Positions 36,149 to 43,063 of a stretch of 58,801 nt of DNA are shown here, one piece after another. Under the pieces are notes generated by a model, which saw only the letters and a program-made list of their open reading frames with translations, was not told the DNA's origin and searched no databases. The first letter of the stretch is position 1, and every line of letters starts with the position of its first letter. This DNA is from Alkalinema sp. CACIAM 70d (GTDB taxonomy: Bacteria > Cyanobacteriota > Cyanobacteriia > Leptolyngbyales > Leptolyngbyaceae): assembly GCA_002148405.1 (NCBI GenBank), contig MUGG01000108.1:1-58801 (forward strand). The letters are read 5' to 3'. The translations under genes and the position numbers were made by a program.

Positions 36149-36973
36149 TTACGCGAAACTCATCGCCATTAACTCATCACTGATTTCAAAGTTAGCGGTG
36201 ACCGTTTGCACATCGTCCAAATCTTCCAAGGCATCAATGAGTTTTAACAGCGATCGGGTTTGATCGGCATCCTCCAATTCCATGGTGGTGGTTGGAATCC
36301 ACCGGAACTCCGCCTGGGAGACGGTATAGCCCTGTTTTTGTAAGCACTGACTCAGGTTTTCCAGATTGGTGATATCGGTGAAGACTTCCGCCAATTTCCC
36401 GATCGTGATGCCCTCGGATTCCGACAGATCACTTAACTCGTAGGTGTCTGCCCCCGCTTCTAAGCAAGCTTCCAGTAAAGCTTCTTCGTCCAGGGTCGCG
36501 GGAATGCGGTTGCGGCCTCGCCCAGTGGGGGTGAGATCGAAGGTCAAAGAAACCACGCCTTTTTGTTCAAACATCCAGCCCACACAGCCCGTTTCCCCCA
36601 GGTTTCCGCCATTTTTGCTGAAGGCAGCGCGCAAATCGGCGGCGGTGCGGTTGCGATTGTCGGTCAGGGCTTCAATCAAAATTGCCACTCCTCCGGGGCC
36701 ATAGCCTTCGTAGCGAATGGATTCCAATGCATTCCCATCGGCTTCCAAGGTGCCGGAGCCCTTCGCGATCGCCCGATCGATATTGTCATTGGGAATGCCT
36801 GCGGCCTTGGCTTTGTCGATCGCCGTGCGCAGTTGAAAATTCCCCGCTGGATCGGCTCCGGCGCGGGCCGCGACGATAATTTCCCGCGAGATTTTAGTAA
36901 AGACATTGGCACGTTTTGCATCAACGCGGGCTTTTTGCCGTTTAATATTGGCCCACTTACTATGTCCTGCCAT
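36149..36973 (-). CDS. YebC/PmpR-family protein
   Basis: A 274-residue TACO1/YebC-family protein. The N-terminus MAGHSKWANIKRQKARVDA is diagnostic, followed by the conserved AGIPNDNIDRAI and YEGYGPGGVAILIE. Members were described as transcriptional regulators and more recently as translation factors that relieve ribosome stalling, for example at polyproline. The true start is ATG 36973; a duplicated copy of the start region lies directly upstream out of frame. The C-terminal end is slightly longer than usual (about 250). Confidence 0.95.
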   Translation of the reverse strand: MAGHSKWANIKRQKARVDAKRANVFTKISREIIVAARAGADPAGNFQLRTAIDKAKAAGIPNDNIDRAIAKGSGTLEADGNALESIRYEGYGPGGVAILIEALTDNRNRTAADLRAAFSKNGGNLGETGCVGWMFEQKGVVSLTFDLTPTGRGRNRIPATLDEEALLEACLEAGADTYELSDLSESEGITIGKLAEVFTDITNLENLSQCLQKQGYTVSQAEFRWIPTTTMELEDADQTRSLLKLIDALEDLDDVQTVTANFEISDELMAMSFA

Positions 36974-36989
36974 TACTATGTCCTGCCAT
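36958..36989. repeat. Exact 16-bp tandem duplication over the yebC start codon
   Basis: On the minus strand ATGGCAGGACATAGTA occurs twice in a row (36989-36974 and 36973-36958). The upstream ATG reads MAGHSNGRT then stops, out of frame with YebC. The upstream copy also places AGGA seven bases before the functional ATG. Confidence 0.95.
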
Positions 36990-37253
36990 AGGTTCGGTGC
37001 TAGTTCAACAGTTTTCTAGAATAGACGATGAACTGTATCCCTGAGGAGCACTTGACTGGGTGTCGGTCAGCCTGAATGGAAAGAAATGTAAAACATCGCC
37101 CCCATTTCCCTAAAATCTACGTCACGATCGAAGGTAAGAGGATAAGGAGAGCTAATTATTTATATGCATAAAATTAAGTAATCCCTATCCGAAGGATGCC
37201 GATCAATTGATAGGCGATCGCGGCCTGCGATCGTGCGTTGTGAGGAATGCCCT

Positions 37254-37808
37254 ATGAAACTTCTCACCTTACTGCAAACGGGAATACGAGCGAGTCTGAC
37301 GGCGGTTAGTCTGCTTCTACTGGCAGCAATGGCAGCGGTGGCTAGACCGGCCTATGTGGTGAATGTGCAGCCGGGAAATGTAGTGAATGTGCGATCGCAG
37401 CCAACAACTCATTCGGAAGCGTTGACCTATGCAACCAGCGGGCAAAAGTTGGAAATAATGGATGGGCAACGCGGCCAACAGGGATACATCTGGTACATGG
37501 TGCGGATCAATCCCGACGATCTCGGGTGGATTCGGGAAGACTTTCTACAATTTCCAGCGATCGGGGGCGAATTTTTTCCATCCCAGGCGATTTTGGATGC
37601 AGGTGTGCCTCGTGGAAGGTTAAATGTGCGATCGGGGCCATCAACCCGCTACAATGTGCTATTTGCTGCACGCCATGGTGACAAGGTTTTGATCGATGAA
37701 ATGGCGGCAGATCCAGTGGATGACGCTACCTGGTATTACGTGAAATATTTGAACGACTCCCAGCGGCAGGGGTGGGTGAGAGGAGATTTAGTCCAGTTTT
37801 TGTTTTAA
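37254..37808 (+). CDS. Secreted protein with two bacterial SH3 domains
   Basis: A 184-residue protein. The N-terminus is a signal peptide (about residues 1-34, ending near AVARPA). Two SH3b units follow, each with the NVRSxP signature (VVNVRSQPTTHSEAL and RLNVRSGPSTRYNVLF) and a closing W-x-x-V/I strand (GWIREDFLQF, GWVRGDLVQFLF). SH3b domains bind peptidoglycan or peptides in the periplasm. ATG 37254 has GAGGA seven bases upstream; GTG 37233 is the longer alternative. Its 3' end overlaps mutM by 21 bases tail-to-tail. Confidence 0.82.
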   Translation: MKLLTLLQTGIRASLTAVSLLLLAAMAAVARPAYVVNVQPGNVVNVRSQPTTHSEALTYATSGQKLEIMDGQRGQQGYIWYMVRINPDDLGWIREDFLQFPAIGGEFFPSQAILDAGVPRGRLNVRSGPSTRYNVLFAARHGDKVLIDEMAADPVDDATWYYVKYLNDSQRQGWVRGDLVQFLF

Positions 37809-38723
37809 AGAACTCGCGGTTTTACGATCGGTGTTGCGACGCGGAGAATGCCCGATCGATGGCTCTGCGATCGGCTGGCACTGGGGGCACTGGCACTGGG
37901 GGCAATAGTGGGCCGATCGCCCCGCTAGTTTGATCCGTTCGATCGGGGTTCCGCAGACCCGACAAGCTTCTCCATCTCGCCCATAGACCCACGCCTGTCC
38001 GCCGTAGTTGCCATTCACCCCTTCCACGGTGCGATAGTCCCGCAGTGTCGTCCCTTTGGCGGCAATGCTGTCTTCTAAGACTTGAATGACATGACGGCGC
38101 AGGGTCGCAAGTTGCTGGGGCTGGAGGTCGGCGCAGTGGGTGGTCGGATGCAGATTGCTCAAAAATAACGATTCATCGGCGTAAATATTGCCGACTCCGG
38201 CGACTAACGTTTGATCTAGCAAGGCATTTTTTATCGGACGTTTGCGATCGCGACACCAAGCGGCTAAATAATCTGTGGAAAAGGCAGCATCAAAGGGTTC
38301 TGGCCCCAGATTTTGCAGGCCGTGCACGATATCTTGAGGCAGGCGATCGGGCGGTACCCACCAAATTTGCCCAAAGGTGCGTGTATCGACAAAGCGCAAT
38401 TCCCGATCGTTCTGGAAAAAGAAGCGCACTCGGGTATGTTTCTCCACGGGGCGATCGGATGGAACCCAGAGCAATTGCCCGGTCATGCGTAAATGCACCC
38501 CTAAATAGCCTTGGCAGCCAGCCTCTCCTAACTCTGCCAGTAAATATTTGCCCCGCCGTTGCCACTGGGTGATCGTGCAATTCACGAGATTGCTGGGAAA
38601 ATCCGTGGGATCCGGATAGGCGATCGTGCGGGGCAACAACACTTCAGCGCCAGTCATGGGCTGGTGCAGGGTTGTTGCGTTCAAACCTCGGCGCACGGTT
38701 TCCACTTCAGGTAACTCAGGCAC
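37788..38723 (-). CDS. mutM: Formamidopyrimidine-DNA glycosylase
   Basis: A 311-residue Fpg that excises 8-oxoguanine and nicks the site. The start must be GTG 38723, because the mature N-terminal proline nucleophile is residue 2 (initiator then PELPEVETVRRGL); the frame is open 15 bases further but that would bury the proline. Also seen are GKYLLAEL (active-site lysine), NIYADESLFLSNLHP and the C-terminal zinc finger CRVCGTPIERIKLAGRSAHY followed by CPQCQ. The protein is about 30 residues longer than usual: an in-frame duplication repeats CPQCQ and a charged tail follows. Confidence 0.95.
   Translation of the reverse strand: MPELPEVETVRRGLNATTLHQPMTGAEVLLPRTIAYPDPTDFPSNLVNCTITQWQRRGKYLLAELGEAGCQGYLGVHLRMTGQLLWVPSDRPVEKHTRVRFFFQNDRELRFVDTRTFGQIWWVPPDRLPQDIVHGLQNLGPEPFDAAFSTDYLAAWCRDRKRPIKNALLDQTLVAGVGNIYADESLFLSNLHPTTHCADLQPQQLATLRRHVIQVLEDSIAAKGTTLRDYRTVEGVNGNYGGQAWVYGRDGEACRVCGTPIERIKLAGRSAHYCPQCQCPQCQPIAEPSIGHSPRRNTDRKTASSLKQKLD
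37876..37904 (-). repeat. In-frame 15-bp duplication in the mutM zinc finger
   Basis: TGGCACTGGGGGCA occurs at 37876-37889 and 37891-37904, a 15-base period. On the coding strand this gives CPQCQCPQCQ, doubling the last Cys pair of the zinc finger. Confidence 0.93.
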
Positions 38724-38772
38724 GATCGTTGTCCTCACAAACAGTCCTGATCCAGTCTAGGTGATGTCATCA

Positions 38773-38807
38773 ATATAAAAATGGAGTAGATCGATCGATC
38801 TACTCCA
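38773..38807 (-). terminator. Terminator of psaE with a perfect 26-base palindrome
   Basis: TGGAGTAGATCGA (38782-38794) pairs perfectly with TCGATCTACTCCA (38795-38807). On the minus strand the stem is followed by TTTTTATATT. It lies 75 bases past the psaE stop and before mutM. Confidence 0.85.
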
Positions 38808-38883
38808 AACGGCTTGTGACTGCTGAATTATCTGCCAAGAGATGCCTGGGCTAACCTCAAACATACTCTCTGAGAAAATCCAC

Positions 38884-39123
38884 CTAGCCTTCTTTCTTAG
38901 CTTTAGCGGGAGGAGCTTCAACTTCCACCAATTCGCTCACTGCAAAGTTGTTGGTGTTGACGCCACTAGCGCTACCACTAAAACCGCTGTAATTTACTTT
39001 GTCAAAGCGCACCACTACGTTGTACTTAATGCCGCTTTGGTCAATGGATGCCACGGTACCAATATCATTGTACCAATAGGATTCGGGACGCAGGATGCGA
39101 ACTTTTGAACCACGCTGAACCAT
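38884..39123 (-). CDS. psaE: Photosystem I reaction centre subunit IV (PsaE)
   Basis: A 79-residue stromal/cytoplasmic PSI subunit that helps dock ferredoxin and flavodoxin and supports cyclic electron flow. The sequence [35 protein letters not shown] and [13 protein letters not shown] is the family in full, forming an SH3-like barrel. The C-terminal tail ([11 protein letters not shown]) is a short Ala/Lys/Pro extension. It has its own terminator and a leader able to fold over the ribosome-binding site, so it looks monocistronic. Confidence 0.98.
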   Translation of the reverse strand: MVQRGSKVRILRPESYWYNDIGTVASIDQSGIKYNVVVRFDKVNYSGFSGSASGVNTNNFAVSELVEVEAPPAKAKKEG

Positions 39124-39198
39124 GAGTGTTTTTCCCTCTTTTTATCAAAGCTAAACTCATACAGCTTTATTGATTCCCACTTTACTATGGGAGGGAAA
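39124..39198 (-). promoter_or_regulatory. psaE leader with inverted repeat covering the Shine-Dalgarno
   Basis: On the minus strand TTTCCCTC (39191-39198) is complementary over eight pairs to GAGGGAAA (39131-39138), which contains the only Shine-Dalgarno-like GAGGG. Between them AAAGCT/AGCTTT (39147-39152 with 39163-39168) makes a second hairpin. Folding would hide the ribosome-binding site. Whether the transcript includes the distal arm is not known. Confidence 0.45.
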
Positions 39199-39331
39199 GG
39201 TTGCTACGGAACTCATCCAGGGTTGCAACAAACTGAAACATAACCGCAACTTTTGGCATTAATTAATATTGCTAGCCCCATGAAATCCATAGAAAATCGA
39301 TCGAAAAGCAAGAAATTGCTCGATCGAGGCA

Positions 39332-40537
39332 TCATTGAGCTTCGTAAATTCTGCCCCGCCACTGGGTTGGTGTGCGGCTGGAGGACAGCCAAATTCGCCA
39401 AACGGCTAGGGGATCCGCTAGGGGCGACAACCAAAACCACAGTTTCCCTTGGGCTTGACTGAAATCGTAGGATGGCGCGATCGCGAATCCCAGGGCAAAT
39501 CGCATGATGACTAAGATGCCATTGCCCGCTAAGGTGCCGAGGATGGGTAACGAAGTATTGCCTGTGAAATAGCAAACTGCACTGAATAGTAGGAGTGCGA
39601 TCGGGAGCCCTTGGGTCATGGCGAGAAACCACAGATCGCCCCAGACTTGCTCCGGGGTGGCGGCATCTTTGAGATCCAACGATCGGCCCCATTCCTCCCA
39701 GGTTTCTCGCCAGCCTTCATACATCCGCACTTTCAGTACGTTGGCTCCGTCTAAAAATCCCACCCTTGCTCCCAGAGCGGCGGCATTTCTCGCCAGCGTC
39801 ACGTCATCACAAAAGGATTGGCGAGCGCTGCTGTAACCGCCCAGATCCGCCAGGAGCGATCGCCGACAGAGAAAGCATTGCCCGTTGGCCATGACTCGAT
39901 CGGCCTGGTTGCCCGTTTCCCCCGCTGCGCCAAAGCGGTAGACCAGCGTCATCAGCAGGGCGGGTTGTAGCCACAGTTCCCCTGCGGATTTCAAGATAAA
40001 TCGAGGCGATAGGGAAATCAGGTCATAGCCTTCCGCTTCCGCCGTGGCCAATAGGCTAGCGACCAATCCGGGTTGGGGCTGGGTATCGGCATCTACACCT
40101 AAAATCCATTCACTCTGCTCGGAACTGGCGAGGAAGCCATTGTGCAAGGCCCAGGGTCGCCCCACCCAGCCCCGAGGCAAGGGATCATCCTGCATTAGCT
40201 GGAAGCGGCGATCGGCCATGGCGGCGGCTTTGACGAGATCGGGGGTGCCGTCTGTCGATCGGCTATCCACGACCAAGACTTCCCGCACTTCCGGCCCTTG
40301 GGTTGCCAATCCATTCAAGCAGGGTTGCAGCCGTGCTGCTTCGTTCAAGGTGGGAACCACGACGCTCACTTTGCCAAACTGGCTGGGTTGGGCCGATCGA
40401 GCTTGCAGGGGCGGATGGCGAAAGGGGCCGCGCAGTAACCGAGACAGCAAAATGGCGATCGCGGGCAGTTGCAGGAGCAGAATCAGGGCAAAGGTGGCAT
40501 CTAACACAGGCAAAACCGTAACAGAACATGAGTTCAA
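39332..40537 (-). CDS. cruG: CruG-like carotenoid 2'-O-glycosyltransferase
   Basis: A 401-residue GT2-family membrane enzyme. It has an N-terminal hydrophobic helix, then VSVVVPTLNEAARLQPCL, VVDSRSTDGTPDL, GVDADTQPQPGL (metal motif) and RQSFCDDVTLARNA, with three C-terminal helices. This layout and its place directly downstream of cruF identify it as CruG, which adds the sugar to the 2'-hydroxyl of myxol in myxoxanthophyll synthesis. Sugar identity cannot be read; fucose or rhamnose derivatives are common. ATG 40537 has no strong Shine-Dalgarno. Confidence 0.85.
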   Translation of the reverse strand: MNSCSVTVLPVLDATFALILLLQLPAIAILLSRLLRGPFRHPPLQARSAQPSQFGKVSVVVPTLNEAARLQPCLNGLATQGPEVREVLVVDSRSTDGTPDLVKAAAMADRRFQLMQDDPLPRGWVGRPWALHNGFLASSEQSEWILGVDADTQPQPGLVASLLATAEAEGYDLISLSPRFILKSAGELWLQPALLMTLVYRFGAAGETGNQADRVMANGQCFLCRRSLLADLGGYSSARQSFCDDVTLARNAAALGARVGFLDGANVLKVRMYEGWRETWEEWGRSLDLKDAATPEQVWGDLWFLAMTQGLPIALLLFSAVCYFTGNTSLPILGTLAGNGILVIMRFALGFAIAPSYDFSQAQGKLWFWLSPLADPLAVWRIWLSSSRTPTQWRGRIYEAQ

Positions 40538-40560
40538 TAAATTCGTGGTGCGGCGCGATC

Positions 40561-40710
40561 GTCGGGGCTGCTACGCAGCGAAGATCGGGGAACTTCTCCC
40601 GCCCCCCTGCGATGTCAGGGGACTCTACTCCCCCGACACCCCCCGAAAGTGAATTCTCCGTCCCAGTACAGGGGCTTAGTGAGGGACAATTTTGCTTGTC
40701 GAATTCACTT
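40561..40710. other. Highly structured GC-rich element between cruF and cruG
   Basis: Within the 196-base gap, GTCGGGG (40561-40567) and CCCCGAC (40631-40637) frame a 77-base segment. Inside it are hairpins GCTGC-TAC-GCAGC, CGGG/CCCG and CCCCTG-CGATGT-CAGGGG (40604-40621). Next to it AAGTGAATTC (40647-40656) and GAATTCACTT (40701-40710) form a 10-base inverted repeat with GTCCC/GGGAC inside. It could be a small repeat element or an intercistronic RNA structure. Confidence 0.55.
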
Positions 40711-40733
40711 GAATAGAAAGGACCGACGAACAT

Positions 40734-41639
40734 TTAGCTAGCGACGATCGATTCCGCCACGGTTTCGCTGGCAACGGGCGCAGCATCGGGCGTCTCAACG
40801 GGTACCTTGCGCCAGAGGGCGATCGCAGGCACGACCCCAAACCCGACGGAAATTGCCATCATGACCCAAAAACGGTGATCCAATTGCGCCAGGGTGATCA
40901 GCGCTCCAAAGGCAAAGTTGATCAGGTAAATCGCGAGGGGGGTATTCAACTGCTCGCGCCGTAGACCGATCGTGCCCTTGCCCCAAAATAGAGAGGCAGC
41001 TGTCATGAAGACAATGCCTGTTCCCAACCAGCCGGTAATGTTGCGGTAGGGCATCCCGAAAAATTCACCGACATCTTGGAACTGCCAGAAGGGATAGGGG
41101 GTTTGGCTCATGGCGGGATCGAGGACAAAATCCCAGGCGGTGAGTAAGCCTGCACCGACGATAATGCTGCCGATCAGTCTGGCCCAGGTGGGGAGTTTCA
41201 GTTGTTCCAATCCCGATCGGGCGATGACATAGCAGGACAGCCCGACGTAGAACCAAGACAGGGGAATGGTGAAGGGCACTAAGCCTGCAATTTTGTAGCC
41301 CAACCCATCCAGATAACCGTAGGCTCCGAAGGGGAAGCCTGTGCTGGTGCCCAAGAGTTCGCTACAGAGGGATAGGCCAACGGCAGGAATCATAAAGGTA
41401 AGCCAGCGCTGATATCCCAAAACCCGGTAGGCATAGAGGGAAACGGCGATCGCCCCTAGTACGATGTAAACCACACCCCCGCCCGCCATGCTGTAGGCAA
41501 AGGCCCGCTGCCCAAAGGCGGGTAAAGCAGTGATGAACTCTGGATTAGGCAGCACCAACAGCAAGCCCGCTAATCCAAAGGCGAGGGACAAACAGTGACC
41601 CACTAGACAAGCCCGCTCTGCGATCGCAATTCGTCCCAT
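40734..41639 (-). CDS. cruF: CruF-like carotenoid 1',2'-hydratase
   Basis: A 301-residue polytopic membrane protein (about eight helices) of the DUF422/CruF family, which hydrates the psi end of gamma-carotene derivatives to form the 1'-hydroxyl of myxol. Recognisable blocks are ELLGTSTGFPFGAYGYLDGL, AWDFVLDPAMS and FFGMPYRNITGWLGTG. I chose ATG 41639 because GGAG lies six bases upstream; ATG 41651 and TTG 41702 are in frame upstream, the latter crossing a 14-bp tandem repeat. With cruG 196 bases downstream it supplies myxoxanthophyll, a membrane- and cell-wall-associated carotenoid glycoside. Confidence 0.9.
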   Translation of the reverse strand: MGRIAIAERACLVGHCLSLAFGLAGLLLVLPNPEFITALPAFGQRAFAYSMAGGGVVYIVLGAIAVSLYAYRVLGYQRWLTFMIPAVGLSLCSELLGTSTGFPFGAYGYLDGLGYKIAGLVPFTIPLSWFYVGLSCYVIARSGLEQLKLPTWARLIGSIIVGAGLLTAWDFVLDPAMSQTPYPFWQFQDVGEFFGMPYRNITGWLGTGIVFMTAASLFWGKGTIGLRREQLNTPLAIYLINFAFGALITLAQLDHRFWVMMAISVGFGVVPAIALWRKVPVETPDAAPVASETVAESIVAS

Positions 41640-41666
41640 AGCTTTCTCCATGGATGTACTCAACGG

Positions 41667-41690
41667 ATGGACTGAGATAAATGGACTGAG
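41667..41690. repeat. Tandem repeat with 14-base period upstream of cruF
   Basis: ATGGACTGAG is found at 41667-41676 and again at 41681-41690. It lies in the cruF leader, arguing that the longer reading frame to 41702 is not protein-coding. Confidence 0.8.
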
Positions 41691-41956
41691 GTAGTCAGAC
41701 AAAGATAATCAGATAAAAAAGTATAAATTTATAGACTGCTTCTTAGTTTACGAATCTTTATGAAAAAAAGTAACAAGCCTGACGACGGTTCCTGAAATTC
41801 TCCCCTGAACCGATCGGGTCGATCGTGGAAAATTGCGGGATGATCCATAGGCGTGATCCAGCTAACCACTCGCGGCAGGGGAACCGATAAATCCTTAGAA
41901 TAGAAGTACTGGCTCCGTGTAACCGTTCATTGCGCTCAGTTTGGTGAGTAATCCCC

Positions 41957-42637
41957 ATGTCTCAATCCAATCCCTTGGAAAATTTAGGTCGCTTGGTGAA
42001 GACGCTGGATTACTTTGAAGCGATTCCGATCGTCAGTTGGATGCAAAAAATGTTTCAACCCAATTTACCCGTTCCCCAACCGCAAGTGACCCTCGCAACC
42101 TCCGGGCAGGCGGTGGTGTTTGACTTCACGACGATCGACAATCTGCCGCAAACCTGGGGAGCGGTGGATGATGTGGTGATGGGCGGGGTGAGTGCGAGTT
42201 CGTTAATGCGGACGATCGAGGGAGCGCTGTTTACGGGAAATGTTTCCACAGCGAATTCTGGTGGCTTTGCTTCGGTACGGACCCGTAACTTTGAGGCTCC
42301 GCTCAATTTGGCCAATTATCAAGGGCTGGAACTGCGGGTAAAGGGTGATGGCAATCGTTACAAGTTCCTGGCTCGTAGTGATATGGGCTGGGACACGATC
42401 GCCTATGCCTATGCTTTTGATACCCAGCCCAACGAGTGGATGACGATCCGCATTCCCTTTTCAGAAATGATTCCGGTATTTCGGGCTAAGACGCTGCAAA
42501 ATACAGCCCCGATTAACCCCAGCCAAATTCGATCGTTGCAATTGATGCTGAGTAAATTTGAATACGACGGCCAACTCAACCCAAAATTTAATCCCGGACA
42601 GTTTCAGTTAGTGATTTCTTCTATTACTGCCTACTGA
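41957..42637 (+). CDS. CIA30-family (complex I intermediate-associated protein 30) protein
   Basis: A 226-residue soluble protein. Residues ~50-225 form the CIA30 jelly-roll: VFDFTTIDNLPQTWGAVDDV, VMGGVSASSL, GGFASVRTRNF, LELRVKGDGNRYKFLARSD and FRAKTLQNTAPINPSQIRSL. In mitochondria CIA30/NDUFAF1 assists complex I assembly; in cyanobacteria and chloroplasts family members bind other complexes and this one's partner is unknown, NDH-1 being only an analogy. No signal peptide. A clear terminator follows 40 bases after the stop, so it is a single-gene unit. Confidence 0.88.
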   Translation: MSQSNPLENLGRLVKTLDYFEAIPIVSWMQKMFQPNLPVPQPQVTLATSGQAVVFDFTTIDNLPQTWGAVDDVVMGGVSASSLMRTIEGALFTGNVSTANSGGFASVRTRNFEAPLNLANYQGLELRVKGDGNRYKFLARSDMGWDTIAYAYAFDTQPNEWMTIRIPFSEMIPVFRAKTLQNTAPINPSQIRSLQLMLSKFEYDGQLNPKFNPGQFQLVISSITAY

Positions 42638-43063
42638 GGTGCGATCAACGATTCCACGGTTGAATGATATTCTGCGGGGGCATTTTTCTTCAGGTGCCCC
42701 TTTTCTCTAGATCTCACTTCTCTTTAGGTGTCACTTCTTTTCCACGATGGCTTTTGACCAAAACTCTATGAAAACGAGGGTTGGAAGACTTTTCCTGTGT
42801 CTATCTCTGCTAGAAAGAGTTGGTGTTGAGATTCATCAAGATTTGGGTAGTTTAGTATCCCATCAGGGCACTCTGCCAATATGTGGTGTTTCTTGATCTG
42901 CCTTCCTTGTTAGGTGTCCTCCCATCGTGGTTACTGATTCATCGATCGAACGTTGGGTTTCGGGATAACGGTGTATAAGCACCACTTAACTAGAGTGAAA
43001 ATGGTCTATTTAACAGGATTTGACTAGTCAATATTTTGTCTGGAGCAGTGGCTCTTATTACCT
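42638..43063. other. Spacer between CIA30-family gene and sensor kinase
   Basis: Besides the terminator it contains a 17-base degenerate tandem repeat (TCTCTAGATCTCACTTC at 42704-42720, TCTTTAGGTGTCACTTC at 42721-42737). The last 250 bases are A/T-rich, presumably the kinase promoter. No gene is seen. Confidence 0.6.
42677..42707 (+). terminator. Rho-independent terminator of the CIA30-family gene
   Basis: GGGGCA (42677-42682) pairs with TGCCCC (42695-42700), followed directly by TTTTCTCT. Confidence 0.85.

Noticed and set aside
36024..36263. 79-codon plus-strand frame before yebC's 3' end
   Set aside because: Made largely of the nested tandem repeats and antisense yebC sequence.
40561..40637. 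Possible tRNA because of 77-base length and 7-base outer stem
   Set aside because: No T-loop TTCGA, no D-loop GG, no T at position 8, and no proper anticodon arm; kept only as a structured element.
40263..40733. 156-codon minus-strand frame across the cruG start and spacer
   Set aside because: It overlaps cruG in another frame and covers the hairpin element; the translated product has no family features.
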